From the NCBI GenBank assembly GCA_015494585.1, contig WGAY01000046.1, forward strand, positions 1 to 60,325: a DNA stretch of 60,325 nt, given 5' to 3'. Position 1 is the first letter of the stretch. Every line of letters begins with the position of its first letter. Below, in pieces: positions 34,714 through 43,508 of the stretch. This DNA comes from Candidatus Omnitrophota bacterium. Its GTDB lineage: Bacteria; Omnitrophota; Gorgyraeia; S143-82. Position numbers and translations under genes: made by a program. The notes below the pieces were generated by a model that saw only the letters and a list, made by a program, of their open reading frames with translations, was not told the origin of the DNA and searched no databases.

Positions 34714-35854
34714 TGAGAGACAAATCGTTTATAGAGTTAATAGTATTTATACCATTTATAAGACTACCTGCACCAAAGTTGTGATGTCTTAGCTTGCGGA
34801 TATCGTTGTAAAAGACAAAGGCCATTAAGATAATCAAGAGACTAAGGCCTGCCTTTGACAAGTAATCATAAAATCTATCCGGTACAGGCCTGCCTAATAT
34901 GGCCTCAATAGCAAAGAAGAGCAGGTGGCCACCATCGAGCACAGGTATAGGTAGAAGGTTAAAGACAGCCAGGCTTATACTCAATGTCGCCAGCACCATC
35001 AATAGGACATTTATCCCTAAGGTCCTGGCCTTGGAAGTAACCTCATATATCCCTATAGGACCTGCCACAGCCTCTCTTATCTGCTTATTACCAGTTACCA
35101 ATAGATAAATGGACTCCAGCACCATCCCCGTCGTTTGACGTACACGCATAAAGGCCTTTTCAGCCGCCCCCAAAAATGAAAATCGAACCGTCTCATAGGC
35201 CGACATATCCGGCATAACCCCAATTAGTCCCACCTTCTCCTTTTGTCCAAAGACATTCCTAACCTCTCTCTCCTGAGGAATCAGCCGTATAGTAATCTCC
35301 TTATCATTCCTCAAAACAAGGAGAGAGACCTGCCTACCAGCCCTACCTCTAATATAATCCGAAAGCTCATCCCATAGGTCTATCTTATGCCCGTCAATGG
35401 ACAGTATCCTATCACCAGGCATAACCCCGGCCTTTTGAGCACTTGAACCATCCAATACCTTCCCTATAATCGGCAACAATTCGGGTGCACCAGAAAGATA
35501 CACCCAGAACAACAAGAGAAAACCAGTGAGGTAATTCACAAGGGGACCAGCAGAGACAACTACCGCCCTCTGCCACAGGGGCTTGGAAACAAACTCCCCT
35601 GGTAGGCCCTTGCTTTCAGCGTAGCTTTCTCCTTCCATCTCAACAAAGCCACCTAAAGGGATAGCAGATACAACATATTCAGTACCCTTTTTATCCGTCC
35701 CAAGTCCAAATATTACCCTTCCAAAACCAATAGAGAACCGCTTCACCTTAACCCCAAAGAGTCGGGCAAAGAAAAAATGCCCCAGCTCATGGACCAGGAT
35801 TAAGACCCCCAAAGAAATCAAAAACACAACTAGATTTAAAACAGTAGTCAACAC
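34685..35854 (-). CDS. rseP: Membrane zinc metalloprotease RseP (site-2 protease family)
   Basis: Intramembrane protease that cleaves anti-sigma factors and leftover signal peptides. It is 389 aa with four membrane helices. Zinc site: VHELGHFFFARLFG near residue 22 and the LPIPVLDGGHLLFFAIEAI motif near residue 305. A single PDZ domain (GVMPGDRILSIDGHKIDLWDEL) lies around residues 140-200. The C-terminal tail after the last helix is unusually long and low in complexity (repeated NGINT/NSIND). Start GTG at 35854 has AAAGG upstream. An extended -10 motif lies about 115 nt upstream (35967-35975). First gene of the rseP-ispG-pyrKD run. Confidence 0.93.
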   Translation of the reverse strand: MLTTVLNLVVFLISLGVLILVHELGHFFFARLFGVKVKRFSIGFGRVIFGLGTDKKGTEYVVSAIPLGGFVEMEGESYAESKGLPGEFVSKPLWQRAVVVSAGPLVNYLTGFLLLFWVYLSGAPELLPIIGKVLDGSSAQKAGVMPGDRILSIDGHKIDLWDELSDYIRGRAGRQVSLLVLRNDKEITIRLIPQEREVRNVFGQKEKVGLIGVMPDMSAYETVRFSFLGAAEKAFMRVRQTTGMVLESIYLLVTGNKQIREAVAGPIGIYEVTSKARTLGINVLLMVLATLSISLAVFNLLPIPVLDGGHLLFFAIEAILGRPVPDRFYDYLSKAGLSLLIILMAFVFYNDIRKLRHHNFGAGSLINGINTINSINDLSLNDAVEENIP

Positions 35855-35966
35855 ATCAAACCTTTCTATGCTAGATTGTAAATCAACCCTTCCTTCTCAA
35901 ATATAAAGACAAACCTATCATACAATGTGCTGCTATAAATATACTATAATAATTCAAATCTATTGC

Positions 35967-35975
35967 ATTATATCA
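35967..35975 (-). promoter_or_regulatory. Possible extended -10 promoter before rseP
   Basis: TGATATAAT on the minus strand (TATAAT at 35967-35972 with TG spaced by one base). No good -35 is visible at 17 nt upstream. A second TATAAT-like word lies a little further upstream. It could drive rseP-ispG-pyrKD. Confidence 0.35.
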
Positions 35976-36008
35976 CAAAATAAGCTCTATATTATACACT
36001 CAAGGTTA

Positions 36009-36083
36009 TGGTGCCCCTGGCAGGACTCGAACCTGCGCTCCAGGCTCCGGAGGCCTGTGCTCTATCCCCTGAGCTACAGGGGC
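36009..36083 (-). tRNA. tRNA-Arg(CCG)
   Basis: Minus strand. Acceptor GCCCCTG pairs with CAGGGGC, discriminator A, encoded CCA at 36011-36009, anticodon stem CAGGC/GCCTG around CTCCGGA giving anticodon CCG, T arm GCAGGTTCGAGTCCTGC. It is the only tRNA here with an encoded CCA. Its 5' end overlaps the rdgB stop by 10 nt, same strand. Confidence 0.95.
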
Positions 36084-36688
36084 AAGAAATTTAAAGATAT
36101 AAGATAATCCTTAATCACCCGTCTTGCCTTCCTCAATGCCCTTCTTCTGTGACTTATTTTATCCTTTTCTCTACTTGAAAGCTGGGCAAAGGTCTTATCA
36201 TAACCGTAAGGCACAAATACAGGATCATAACCAAATCCATTTTTGCCCTTTGGCCTGAAGGCAATTTTTCCCCTGACCTGGCCGCTAACCAGGCCTATAA
36301 GACCATTCCTATCGGCCAGAGCTATATAACATACAAACCTGGCCCTTCTGTCTGGTTTATCCACCAACAAGTCCAGCAGTTTCCTATTATTGTCTTCATC
36401 GCTCTTGTGCTCCCCTGCGAACCTCGCAGAGTAGACTCCTGGCTTGCCGCCCAAGCTAAATACCTCAAGGCCTGAATCATCGGCCAGACAGAGAAGGCCT
36501 GTCTTCGCTGCAACCACCACGGCCTTCTTGACCGCATTACCCTGAAATGTATCGGTATCCTCCTCTATCTCGGGGATGGATTGGTCCACATCATCAAGGC
36601 TGCAAACTTCTAGGCCCAAAGCCTCACCTAATATCCGAGATATCTCTTCTACCTTTTTACCATTCCTTGAAGCTATCACCAATTTCAT
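36074..36688 (-). CDS. rdgB: XTP/dITP diphosphatase (HAM1/RdgB family)
   Basis: House-cleaning NTPase that removes ITP and XTP from the nucleotide pool. It is 204 aa. Start MKLVIASRNGKKVEEI; the metal and nucleotide motifs TDTFQGNAVKKA, LADDSGLEVFSLGGKPGVYSARFAG and GFGYDPVFVPYGYDKTFAQLSSREKDKISHR are all conserved. The final three codons and the TAG stop lie inside the 5' end of tRNA-Arg on the same strand, so the tRNA would be excised from the mRNA or processed from a separate transcript. It follows rsmE by 25 nt. Confidence 0.95.
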   Translation of the reverse strand: MKLVIASRNGKKVEEISRILGEALGLEVCSLDDVDQSIPEIEEDTDTFQGNAVKKAVVVAAKTGLLCLADDSGLEVFSLGGKPGVYSARFAGEHKSDEDNNRKLLDLLVDKPDRRARFVCYIALADRNGLIGLVSGQVRGKIAFRPKGKNGFGYDPVFVPYGYDKTFAQLSSREKDKISHRRRALRKARRVIKDYLISLNFLPL

Positions 36689-36713
36689 AACCTAGTTCTC
36701 TTCTTTCCGTATA

Positions 36714-37478
36714 TCAATCCAGCCTCTCTACCTTACAGGACACAAAATAGGAACTTATTGCCGCAGAAAAGGCAGAGGCCGTCTCGACCCTGAGGATGAA
36801 ATCCCCCAGACTAATCGGCTCTGCACCCCTTGCCAGGGCATAATCCAGCTCGGCCTCAGAAAAATCCCCTTCAGGCCCTATCATAATAACAATATATTCA
36901 AATTCTGACAAATCTTTATTGTGAAGGGCGTCAAAGAGGTGAGGGGCCCTGGCTCGCGCACCAAGGTTAGGAAGGAGTAACAAGGTCTTCTCCTTCTGGC
37001 TAAATACATCAACCACATCCGAAAACAGGGTAACCTTCCCTATTTCCGGCAAGAACAGATTCTCGCATTGTTTGCATACCTCTATAGCCTTCCTCTGCCA
37101 GCGCCCTTTGGACTGCCCGACCTCCAACCTGGCGACGGTCCGATCACAAAGCATAGGCAGGAGCAAATCTATGCCAAACTCGGCCGAGGACTCTACCACC
37201 CTATCAAATCTATTAGCCCCTATCAGAGAACAGGCTATAACAAACTTTGGACCAGACCGTTCTGCCCTAAATATATCCGTTACCTCAAGGGTCGCCCTAT
37301 CTTTCTCAATCTCATTTAATCTGCACAAATACTGCCAGCCCCTGCCATTAAGCACTCCGACCATTTCTCCTGGACTGACTCGCCTGACATAGAGATGATG
37401 CAATTCAGCTTCATCGGTTATCTCTATCTTATTCCCTCTGGATAGGCCTTCAAGCGAGCTAACGAATAGGCGTACCAT
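36714..37478 (-). CDS. rsmE: 16S rRNA (uracil-1498-N3)-methyltransferase
   Basis: SPOUT-family methyltransferase that modifies U1498 of 16S rRNA. It is 254 aa. N-terminal PUA-like part HHLYVRRVSPGEMVGVLNGRG; the knotted SAM-binding C-terminus has IGPEGDFSEAELDYALARGA and the final ISLGDFILRVETASAFSAAI. Start ATG at 37478 has a GGAAGAG-type site and overlaps birA by 20 nt. Confidence 0.92.
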   Translation of the reverse strand: MVRLFVSSLEGLSRGNKIEITDEAELHHLYVRRVSPGEMVGVLNGRGWQYLCRLNEIEKDRATLEVTDIFRAERSGPKFVIACSLIGANRFDRVVESSAEFGIDLLLPMLCDRTVARLEVGQSKGRWQRKAIEVCKQCENLFLPEIGKVTLFSDVVDVFSQKEKTLLLLPNLGARARAPHLFDALHNKDLSEFEYIVIMIGPEGDFSEAELDYALARGAEPISLGDFILRVETASAFSAAISSYFVSCKVERLD

Positions 37479-38163
37479 CTATCTCTTCCACCTCCAGGTA
37501 ATTAAAGTCCCCTATATCGCTCTTGATCCTACCCGTCTCAAGGACTTCTATGACCTTCAATTCCCTGACTTCATCTCCTATTCTACACCTCCAATGCCCT
37601 GGCACCCCCCACAACCTCTTGCGGTACATAGAAAATACCTCCAAAAATCCCCTAGCCAGGGTCCTATCAATCCAGTCTAATAACAAAAAAAACCCTTCAT
37701 AGGTATTGCTCAGCATATCTGTCAAATCCCCTATTCTGATCGCTGACCTCTCCAGAGATGATAGATCATTAAATAAATTTAGACCAATCCCACACGCATA
37801 TATTCCAGGCTGAATAGACTCTATCAGAATTCCACCCAATTTGGCTCCAGCATAAAATATATCATTAGGCCACTTTATTTGTGCATCTATCTCTATCTCT
37901 TTGAGAAAATCTATAATAGCAACCGCCAGATAGAAACCTATCTGGTGTGCCATCTCTTCTTTCCAATCAATAAGAAAAGAGAGGTATATACCACCCTCCT
38001 TAGAGTCCCAGCTCCGGGAAAATCTCCCCCTGCCTGCATCTTGTCGGCGGGCCACACACACATCGCCACTAGATAGCCACCCATTCAAAAAGGCTTCTTT
38101 TATCCAATCCTGCGTAGAGACAAGCCTATCAAAATAATATAGTCTATTTCCTACCCTTGGCAT
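37459..38163 (-). CDS. birA: Biotin--protein ligase without the repressor HTH domain
   Basis: Attaches biotin to carboxyl carrier proteins via biotinyl-AMP. It is 234 aa, the class I form without an N-terminal HTH. Ligase motifs: STQDWIKEAF, the adenylation loop ARRQDAGRGRFSRSWDSKEGGIYLSF and the KWPNDIFYAGAKLGGILIE block with the catalytic Lys. A short SH3-like C-terminal domain follows. It overlaps proS by 20 nt and rsmE by 20 nt, indicating translational coupling. Lacking the HTH it cannot act as a biotin repressor. Confidence 0.93.
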   Translation of the reverse strand: MPRVGNRLYYFDRLVSTQDWIKEAFLNGWLSSGDVCVARRQDAGRGRFSRSWDSKEGGIYLSFLIDWKEEMAHQIGFYLAVAIIDFLKEIEIDAQIKWPNDIFYAGAKLGGILIESIQPGIYACGIGLNLFNDLSSLERSAIRIGDLTDMLSNTYEGFFLLLDWIDRTLARGFLEVFSMYRKRLWGVPGHWRCRIGDEVRELKVIEVLETGRIKSDIGDFNYLEVEEIDGTPIR

Positions 38164-39403
38164 AATCTGCCAACACCTGCGACAGATCCATATCCTTTAA
38201 GTCAATCACCCGAATCTCTCCTGAAGCCCTGCTCTTTATCTCGACCTTATTGTCAGTTGCCTTCTTTCCAACAATAATCTGAATCGGTATCCCTATAAGG
38301 TCAGCGTCATTAAACTTTACTCCGGCCCTCAGGTCCCTATCGTCCCACAAAACAGAAACACCCTCCTGCCCAAGCTGTTCGTATATCTGACTTGAGACCT
38401 CCATCATCGCAGCATCCGAAGGATTCAGGGTAACCAGAAGCACATCAAATGGGGAGATCTCCTCTGGCCAGATAATACCTTTCTCGTCGTTGTGCTGCTC
38501 TATAATCGCAGATATAAGCCTGCTAACACCTATCCCGTAACAGCCCATAATAACGGGCTTGCTCTTCCCATCCCTATCCAGGAAGTAGAGATTCATTGAT
38601 TCACTGTACTTAGTTCCCAGTTTAAATATGTGTCCTACCTCTATTGCCGGCAATATCTCCACTTCCCCTGCCCCGCAAGAAATACAGGACTGAGCCGTCT
38701 CCTCCCCACCAAACCTTGCCCCGCATTTTTTACAGATAATCAATTTATCCTCCCCACAGGGCGCCGGCACCAGAAATTCAGCCGACTCACTGCCCCCCAT
38801 AACACCTGTATCTGCCTGTATAGCCGCAAAATCAAGCCCCATTCGTGAGAATATACGATTATAGGCATCAAACATAGCCGAATAAGACCTATCCAATCCC
38901 TCCTCGTCAACATCAAAGCTGTAGGCATCCTTCATAATGAATTCACAACAACGGATCAGACCAAACCTGGGCCTCAGTTCATCCCTAAACTTTGTTTGTA
39001 TCTGATAGAGAATAACCGGCAGATCCCTGTAAGAACGTATATCCTGCCTTGCCAGAAAGGTTATCACCTCTTCATGAGTAGGGCCAAGCGCTAGTCGTCT
39101 GCCCTTTCTATCCTCAAACCGTATCATAACATCGCCAATGACCTCATCTCGTCCCGACTCCTGCCACAATTCCACCGGCTGGATGGCCGAAAGCAAGACC
39201 TCCTGCCCACCGGCTGCATCCATCTCCTCACGAATAATCGATTCTATCCTTCTCAATACTCTCAACCCCATAGGCATATACAGATAAACGCCGGCTATCA
39301 GCATCCTGACCAGGCCTGCCCTCAACATCAGCTTATGACTGGTTATTTGTGCATCCTGGGGTGCTTCTTTAAGTGTGGGCAAGTGATAGGAAGACCACCT
39401 CAT
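38144..39403 (-). CDS. proS: Prolyl-tRNA synthetase, short form without INS editing domain
   Basis: Class II synthetase charging tRNA-Pro. It is 419 aa, far shorter than the common 560-580 aa bacterial type. Motif 2 ([30 protein letters not shown]), [11 protein letters not shown] and motif 3 ([15 protein letters not shown]), and the anticodon-binding C-terminal domain, are intact. The long INS domain that deacylates Ala-tRNA-Pro is absent; between residues 215 and 245 there is instead a compact segment with two CxxC pairs (C224/C227, C240/C243), which looks like a small zinc ribbon. It overlaps nrdR by 4 nt and birA by 20 nt. Editing in trans by another protein (YbaK/ProX-type) would be needed if mischarging matters. 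Confidence 0.93.
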   Translation of the reverse strand: MRWSSYHLPTLKEAPQDAQITSHKLMLRAGLVRMLIAGVYLYMPMGLRVLRRIESIIREEMDAAGGQEVLLSAIQPVELWQESGRDEVIGDVMIRFEDRKGRRLALGPTHEEVITFLARQDIRSYRDLPVILYQIQTKFRDELRPRFGLIRCCEFIMKDAYSFDVDEEGLDRSYSAMFDAYNRIFSRMGLDFAAIQADTGVMGGSESAEFLVPAPCGEDKLIICKKCGARFGGEETAQSCISCGAGEVEILPAIEVGHIFKLGTKYSESMNLYFLDRDGKSKPVIMGCYGIGVSRLISAIIEQHNDEKGIIWPEEISPFDVLLVTLNPSDAAMMEVSSQIYEQLGQEGVSVLWDDRDLRAGVKFNDADLIGIPIQIIVGKKATDNKVEIKSRASGEIRVIDLKDMDLSQVLADYAKGRK

Positions 39404-39882
39404 TTTCCTCCTCCCTTTTTTGCCTTGGCCTGAGTGCTTATAAGTTGCTCAAGTTCTTTCATAAATTCCCTGACATCCTTAAACTGTCTGTAGACAGAGG
39501 CAAACCTGACATATGCAACATCATCCAGCCTCGACAATCCATCCATCACCTTCTCCCCTATTGCCTCTGCCTGTATCTCAGTATCATAACCAGCACGGAT
39601 GTCCTTCTCAATAGAATCTACCAGTTTTTCTATCTGTTCTATAGATACAGGCCTTTTCTCACAGGCCTTTATTATTCCATTCAGTATCTTGTTCCTGTCA
39701 AATATCTCCCTGCGGCCATCGCGTTTTACCACGAATAAAGGAACATCCTCTATATGTTCATAAGTAGTAAACCGCTTGCCGCATCCCATACACTCCCTGC
39801 GCCTGCGAATGACTGCGCCGTCTTCTGATTCCCTTGAATCAACTACTTTATCCGTCTTATGCCCGCAAAAAGGACATCTCAT
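39400..39882 (-). CDS. nrdR: Transcriptional repressor NrdR
   Basis: Zinc ribbon-ATP-cone repressor of ribonucleotide reductase genes. From ATG at 39882 it is 160 aa (frame opens two codons earlier). Zinc ribbon: [22 protein letters not shown] and [16 protein letters not shown]-cone: [30 protein letters not shown]. The C-terminal tail has basic residues. It overlaps the proS start by 4 nt and follows argS by 37 nt. No ribonucleotide reductase gene is in the window. Confidence 0.95.
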   Translation of the reverse strand: MRCPFCGHKTDKVVDSRESEDGAVIRRRRECMGCGKRFTTYEHIEDVPLFVVKRDGRREIFDRNKILNGIIKACEKRPVSIEQIEKLVDSIEKDIRAGYDTEIQAEAIGEKVMDGLSRLDDVAYVRFASVYRQFKDVREFMKELEQLISTQAKAKKGGGK

Positions 39883-39918
39883 AAACAAATCCTCCGTATA
39901 AAAATAACAATGTAAGGA

Positions 39919-41571
39919 CTACATCCGTTCAGGTGCCGAGATACCAAGTAGATCCAGCCCTTTTTTGAGGACGATCCTTGAGACCTCAACTATTCCCAGA
40001 CGAAAGGCTGTCTTAAGTTCGTCTTCGGATATAACCCGACAGCGCTCATAAAATCTATGGAAAGCAGCAGCAAATGTGCGCAGGTACTCATTCAACGGGT
40101 AAGGGTCCAGGTCGAATAGACAGGCCTCGATTACTGACTGGAACCTCAGGGAAAGCGAAATAAGTTGCCTTTCTTCTGCCTCTATCTCTCCATCCCAAAA
40201 TCCCTTCTCAAATAAATCAATAGACATTCCCTCTGGGGAAGTTCCTGACATCTCCATAATCCTACAGGCCCGTGCATAGGCGTACTGGACATAGTAGACA
40301 GGGTTCTCAGGGGCCTGTTTTTTGGCTAGGTCTATATCAAAATCCAGATGGCTGCTCGTACGACGCATCAATAGGAAGAATCTCGCTGCGTCAACACCGA
40401 CCTCATCCATAAGCTCATCTATAGTAATGTATTCTCCCTGTCTTGTAGACATCGCCAGAGGTCGACCATTTTTATATAGTGTCACCAGCTGGACAATAAT
40501 GACATCAAAAAGGTCTGGATTAAATCCAAGGGCATCTATTGCCGCCTTGACCCGTGCAATATAGCCGTGATGGTCTGGTCCCCACATATCGATAATCCAG
40601 TTGTATCCCCTCTCAAACTTGTTTCGATGATAGGCAATATCGGCTGTAAAATAGGTGTTAGATCCATCACTTTTTATCACCACTCTATCCTTATCATCGC
40701 CAAAACGCGTAGAGGCAAACCATACCGCACCGTCTTTCTCGTATAGAAAGCCCCTGTCTCTGAGTATATCCAGGGCCTCCTTGACCTCGCCCTCCTTCTC
40801 CATTGCCTCCTGAGAAAACCAATTATCAAAGCTAACCCCAAACCTGTAGAGCTCATCTTTTATTATTCCAAGTATCTCACCTACTGCAAATCTCGAGAAC
40901 TCCTCTATAGGGGCATCATCTATCGATTCTATCTTTTCCCTACACACAGAAAGAAACCTAGCCGCTAATTCCTTTAAATACGCCCCTTTATAGCCACCCT
41001 CAGGTATCAAACAGCTCCTCCCCAAGGTCTCCAGACAACGCTCTTTCAGTGAACGACCCAGTAAATCTATCTGAACCCCTACATTATTGAGATAATACTC
41101 CGTATCGACCTTATGTCCAGCATACCTCATTATCCTCACTAGGGCATCGCCAACCGCTGCCTGACGGGCATGAGCAATAGAAAGCGGACCAGTAGGATTT
41201 GCGCTAACATACTCAAATAAGACCCTGCGTCCCTCTTCGACAAAACCCTTTACAGGCAGCTCTCCAGATGAAATTATAGACTTCATAAAATCGACAATTG
41301 CCTTCTTTGAGAAGAATATATTGATAAACCCAGGTCCTGCTACCTCTGCCTTCTCAAGGAGTTGACCTGCTTCAGATGCTAACAATGCCTCGACTATCTC
41401 AGCGGCAATATCCCGCGCAGGGCGCTGAATTTCTTTGGAAAGCTGCATTGCGATCGGCGTATAAAAATCCCCATATGAAATATCCTTTGTCGGGAACAAT
41501 AATATGTTGACAGGTTTGCTAAATTTATCAGTTACAATCTTTTTAAGTGCCTTTTCTATAAGTGTTTTCAT
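39919..41571 (-). CDS. argS: Arginyl-tRNA synthetase
   Basis: Class I synthetase charging tRNA-Arg. It is 550 aa, full length. N-terminal additional domain; HIGH-type motif NPTGPLSIAHARQAAVGDAL; the KMSK-equivalent PLAMSTRQGEYITIDEL; the C-terminal anticodon domain ends in DLLGISAPERM, with the family-typical RM end. ATG at 41571 has a GTAGGA-like site. It leads the argS-nrdR-proS-birA-rsmE-rdgB-tRNA-Arg group, and the last item is a tRNA-Arg. Confidence 0.96.
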   Translation of the reverse strand: MKTLIEKALKKIVTDKFSKPVNILLFPTKDISYGDFYTPIAMQLSKEIQRPARDIAAEIVEALLASEAGQLLEKAEVAGPGFINIFFSKKAIVDFMKSIISSGELPVKGFVEEGRRVLFEYVSANPTGPLSIAHARQAAVGDALVRIMRYAGHKVDTEYYLNNVGVQIDLLGRSLKERCLETLGRSCLIPEGGYKGAYLKELAARFLSVCREKIESIDDAPIEEFSRFAVGEILGIIKDELYRFGVSFDNWFSQEAMEKEGEVKEALDILRDRGFLYEKDGAVWFASTRFGDDKDRVVIKSDGSNTYFTADIAYHRNKFERGYNWIIDMWGPDHHGYIARVKAAIDALGFNPDLFDVIIVQLVTLYKNGRPLAMSTRQGEYITIDELMDEVGVDAARFFLLMRRTSSHLDFDIDLAKKQAPENPVYYVQYAYARACRIMEMSGTSPEGMSIDLFEKGFWDGEIEAEERQLISLSLRFQSVIEACLFDLDPYPLNEYLRTFAAAFHRFYERCRVISEDELKTAFRLGIVEVSRIVLKKGLDLLGISAPERM

Positions 41572-41642
41572 ATCCTACTCCGGCAATAATTAAAATTATA
41601 TATACCAAATCAAATATCGGATCATACAAACCAATGGAAATT

Positions 41643-41671
41643 ATTTCACTATACCCCAAATTCTTTGTCAA
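41643..41671 (-). promoter_or_regulatory. Promoter of the argS operon
   Basis: On the minus strand, consensus TTGACA (41666-41671), 17-bp spacer, TGAAAT (41643-41648, four of six). The leader to argS is about 65 nt. A TATAAT word at 41595-41600 closer to the start has no good -35. Confidence 0.5.
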
Positions 41672-41699
41672 GGTAAATATCTATTGGACAATTGCACAT

Positions 41700-43508
41700 C
41701 TATTCAACCGTCACTGACTTCGCAAGGTTTCTCGGCTGGTCGACATCGCATCCCCTTGCAACAGCAACGTAATAAGCAAACAACTGTAACGGTATTATAT
41801 TCAGAATAGGAGAAAAGACTTCATTAATCTTTGGCAAGTAGATTACCTCCTTAAACTCCTGCCCTATATGAGAGTTTCCAGAAGTTGCCAAGATTATTAT
41901 CTTTCCCTTGCGTGCCTTTATCTCCTCTATATTCGAGTACATCTTTTCGTATACAAACGAATCTGTTGCTATACAGACTACCGCACGATATTCGTCTATA
42001 AGTGCAATTGGGCCATGCTTCATCTCACCTGCAGGATAACCTTCGGCAGGTATATAAGAGATCTCCTTCAATTTAAGGGCCCCTTCCAAGGCAGTGGGAT
42101 AATCCAGGTTCCTTCCAAGATAGAGGAATGAACCAAAGTGATGGTGATGATGGGCCAGACGCTGCAACTCATTTTTCTGCTCAATAACCTGATTCACAGC
42201 CGAATAAATATCAGACATATCGGCAATATAGCTATCTATACCTTTCCCTCTCTTCTGGGCAAGGAAAAAGGCAAGCAAATACATTATCACAAGCTGTGCA
42301 GTATAGGCCTTAGTAGAGGCAACACTTATCTCTATCCCGGCGTGGGTGAGTATCACTGCATCTGCCGCACGAGTAAGAGAAGAACCCACCACATTACAAA
42401 CCGCAAGTACCTTTACTCCTTCTTTTCTAAATTTCTCCACAGCGGCAAGGGTATCGGCCGTCTCACCAGACTGGCTTATCGCAATGCAAAGGGCCTCATC
42501 CTCTACGACGATATCCCTATACCTCCACTCACTTGCCACATCCACCTCAACCGGGATTCCCGCAAAGCGCTCTATCACATACTTCCCAACCAGACCAGCA
42601 TGATAGGCCGTCCCACAACCAACAATGTATATCTTCTTCAAACCCGACACATCCATATGAGACAACTCAGGAAAGACCACATCACTGCCCCTTATATGGA
42701 GTTTGTACAGCTTATTTATCACACCAGGCTGCTCGTGTATTTCTTTCAACATAAAGTGGGGATGGCCGCACCTCTGTGCCTGGGATATATCCCAATCAAT
42801 CTCACTGATCTCAACAGCTTTCTCTCGAGAACCATTCTCTATACGAATAGAAGGCGCAACTCCACTAACATCTACAACATCCCCGTCGTCAAGGTAGACG
42901 ACCTTCTTAGTAAACATCAATATAGGAGTAATATCGCTGGCAAATATAACCTTATCATCGGCAATACCCATTACTAGAGGCGAACCCTTTCGAGCCGCAA
43001 CTATACGATTATTTTCATCTTTAGTTACCACTGCCAAGGCATATGCTCCTTCCAGAACCTTTACTGTTTCCTTTAACGCCTTGTATATATCGCCTTTATA
43101 GTTTTCCTCCAATAGGTGGGCAATGACCTCTGTGTCTGTCTCTGATACAAATTTGTGGCCTCTATCGATAAGCCCTTGCTTTAATTCCAGATAATTTTCT
43201 ATTATACCGTTGTGTACTACGGCAATGCTGTTGCTGCAATCCGTATGGGGATGGGAATTCCTATCACTCGGCTCACCATGAGTTGCCCATCTGGTATGGC
43301 CTATCCCGACCATAGCGGAAAGGTCCCTGCGGCCCACCAGCCTCTGCAGCCCCTTTATCTTACCTTTCTTCTTAAATAAAACTAGTTTATCATCCTTTAG
43401 CACACAGATGCCCGCTGAATCATAGCCCCTGTATTCCAACAGACTCAATCCATCGATGAGTTCCTTTGCCTTATCTCCAGTTCCTAGTATGCCAACTATT
43501 CCGCACAT
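41700..43508 (-). CDS. glmS: Glutamine--fructose-6-phosphate aminotransferase
   Basis: First step of hexosamine synthesis: fructose-6-P plus glutamine to glucosamine-6-P. It is 602 aa. N-terminal amidotransferase with Cys after the start Met (MCGIVGILG), GHTRWATHGEPSDRNSHPH, and two SIS isomerase domains (VGCGTAYHAGL, ISQSGETADTLAA, ASTKAYTAQL), ending in QPRNLAKSVTVE. The start overlaps the end of the GH94-like gene by 13 nt. No glmS ribozyme is evident: the upstream region is coding. Confidence 0.97.
   Translation of the reverse strand: MCGIVGILGTGDKAKELIDGLSLLEYRGYDSAGICVLKDDKLVLFKKKGKIKGLQRLVGRRDLSAMVGIGHTRWATHGEPSDRNSHPHTDCSNSIAVVHNGIIENYLELKQGLIDRGHKFVSETDTEVIAHLLEENYKGDIYKALKETVKVLEGAYALAVVTKDENNRIVAARKGSPLVMGIADDKVIFASDITPILMFTKKVVYLDDGDVVDVSGVAPSIRIENGSREKAVEISEIDWDISQAQRCGHPHFMLKEIHEQPGVINKLYKLHIRGSDVVFPELSHMDVSGLKKIYIVGCGTAYHAGLVGKYVIERFAGIPVEVDVASEWRYRDIVVEDEALCIAISQSGETADTLAAVEKFRKEGVKVLAVCNVVGSSLTRAADAVILTHAGIEISVASTKAYTAQLVIMYLLAFFLAQKRGKGIDSYIADMSDIYSAVNQVIEQKNELQRLAHHHHHFGSFLYLGRNLDYPTALEGALKLKEISYIPAEGYPAGEMKHGPIALIDEYRAVVCIATDSFVYEKMYSNIEEIKARKGKIIILATSGNSHIGQEFKEVIYLPKINEVFSPILNIIPLQLFAYYVAVARGCDVDQPRNLAKSVTVE

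Noticed and set aside
35925-36107. Short plus-strand frame over tRNA-Arg
   Set aside because: It is a shadow of the tRNA and AT-rich spacer, typical of spurious predictions across tRNA genes.
42138-42977. Plus-strand open frame of 279 codons
   Set aside because: It is antisense to glmS, whose frame is fully conserved. The translation is rich in His, Tyr and Ile with no known motif and no good ribosome-binding site.
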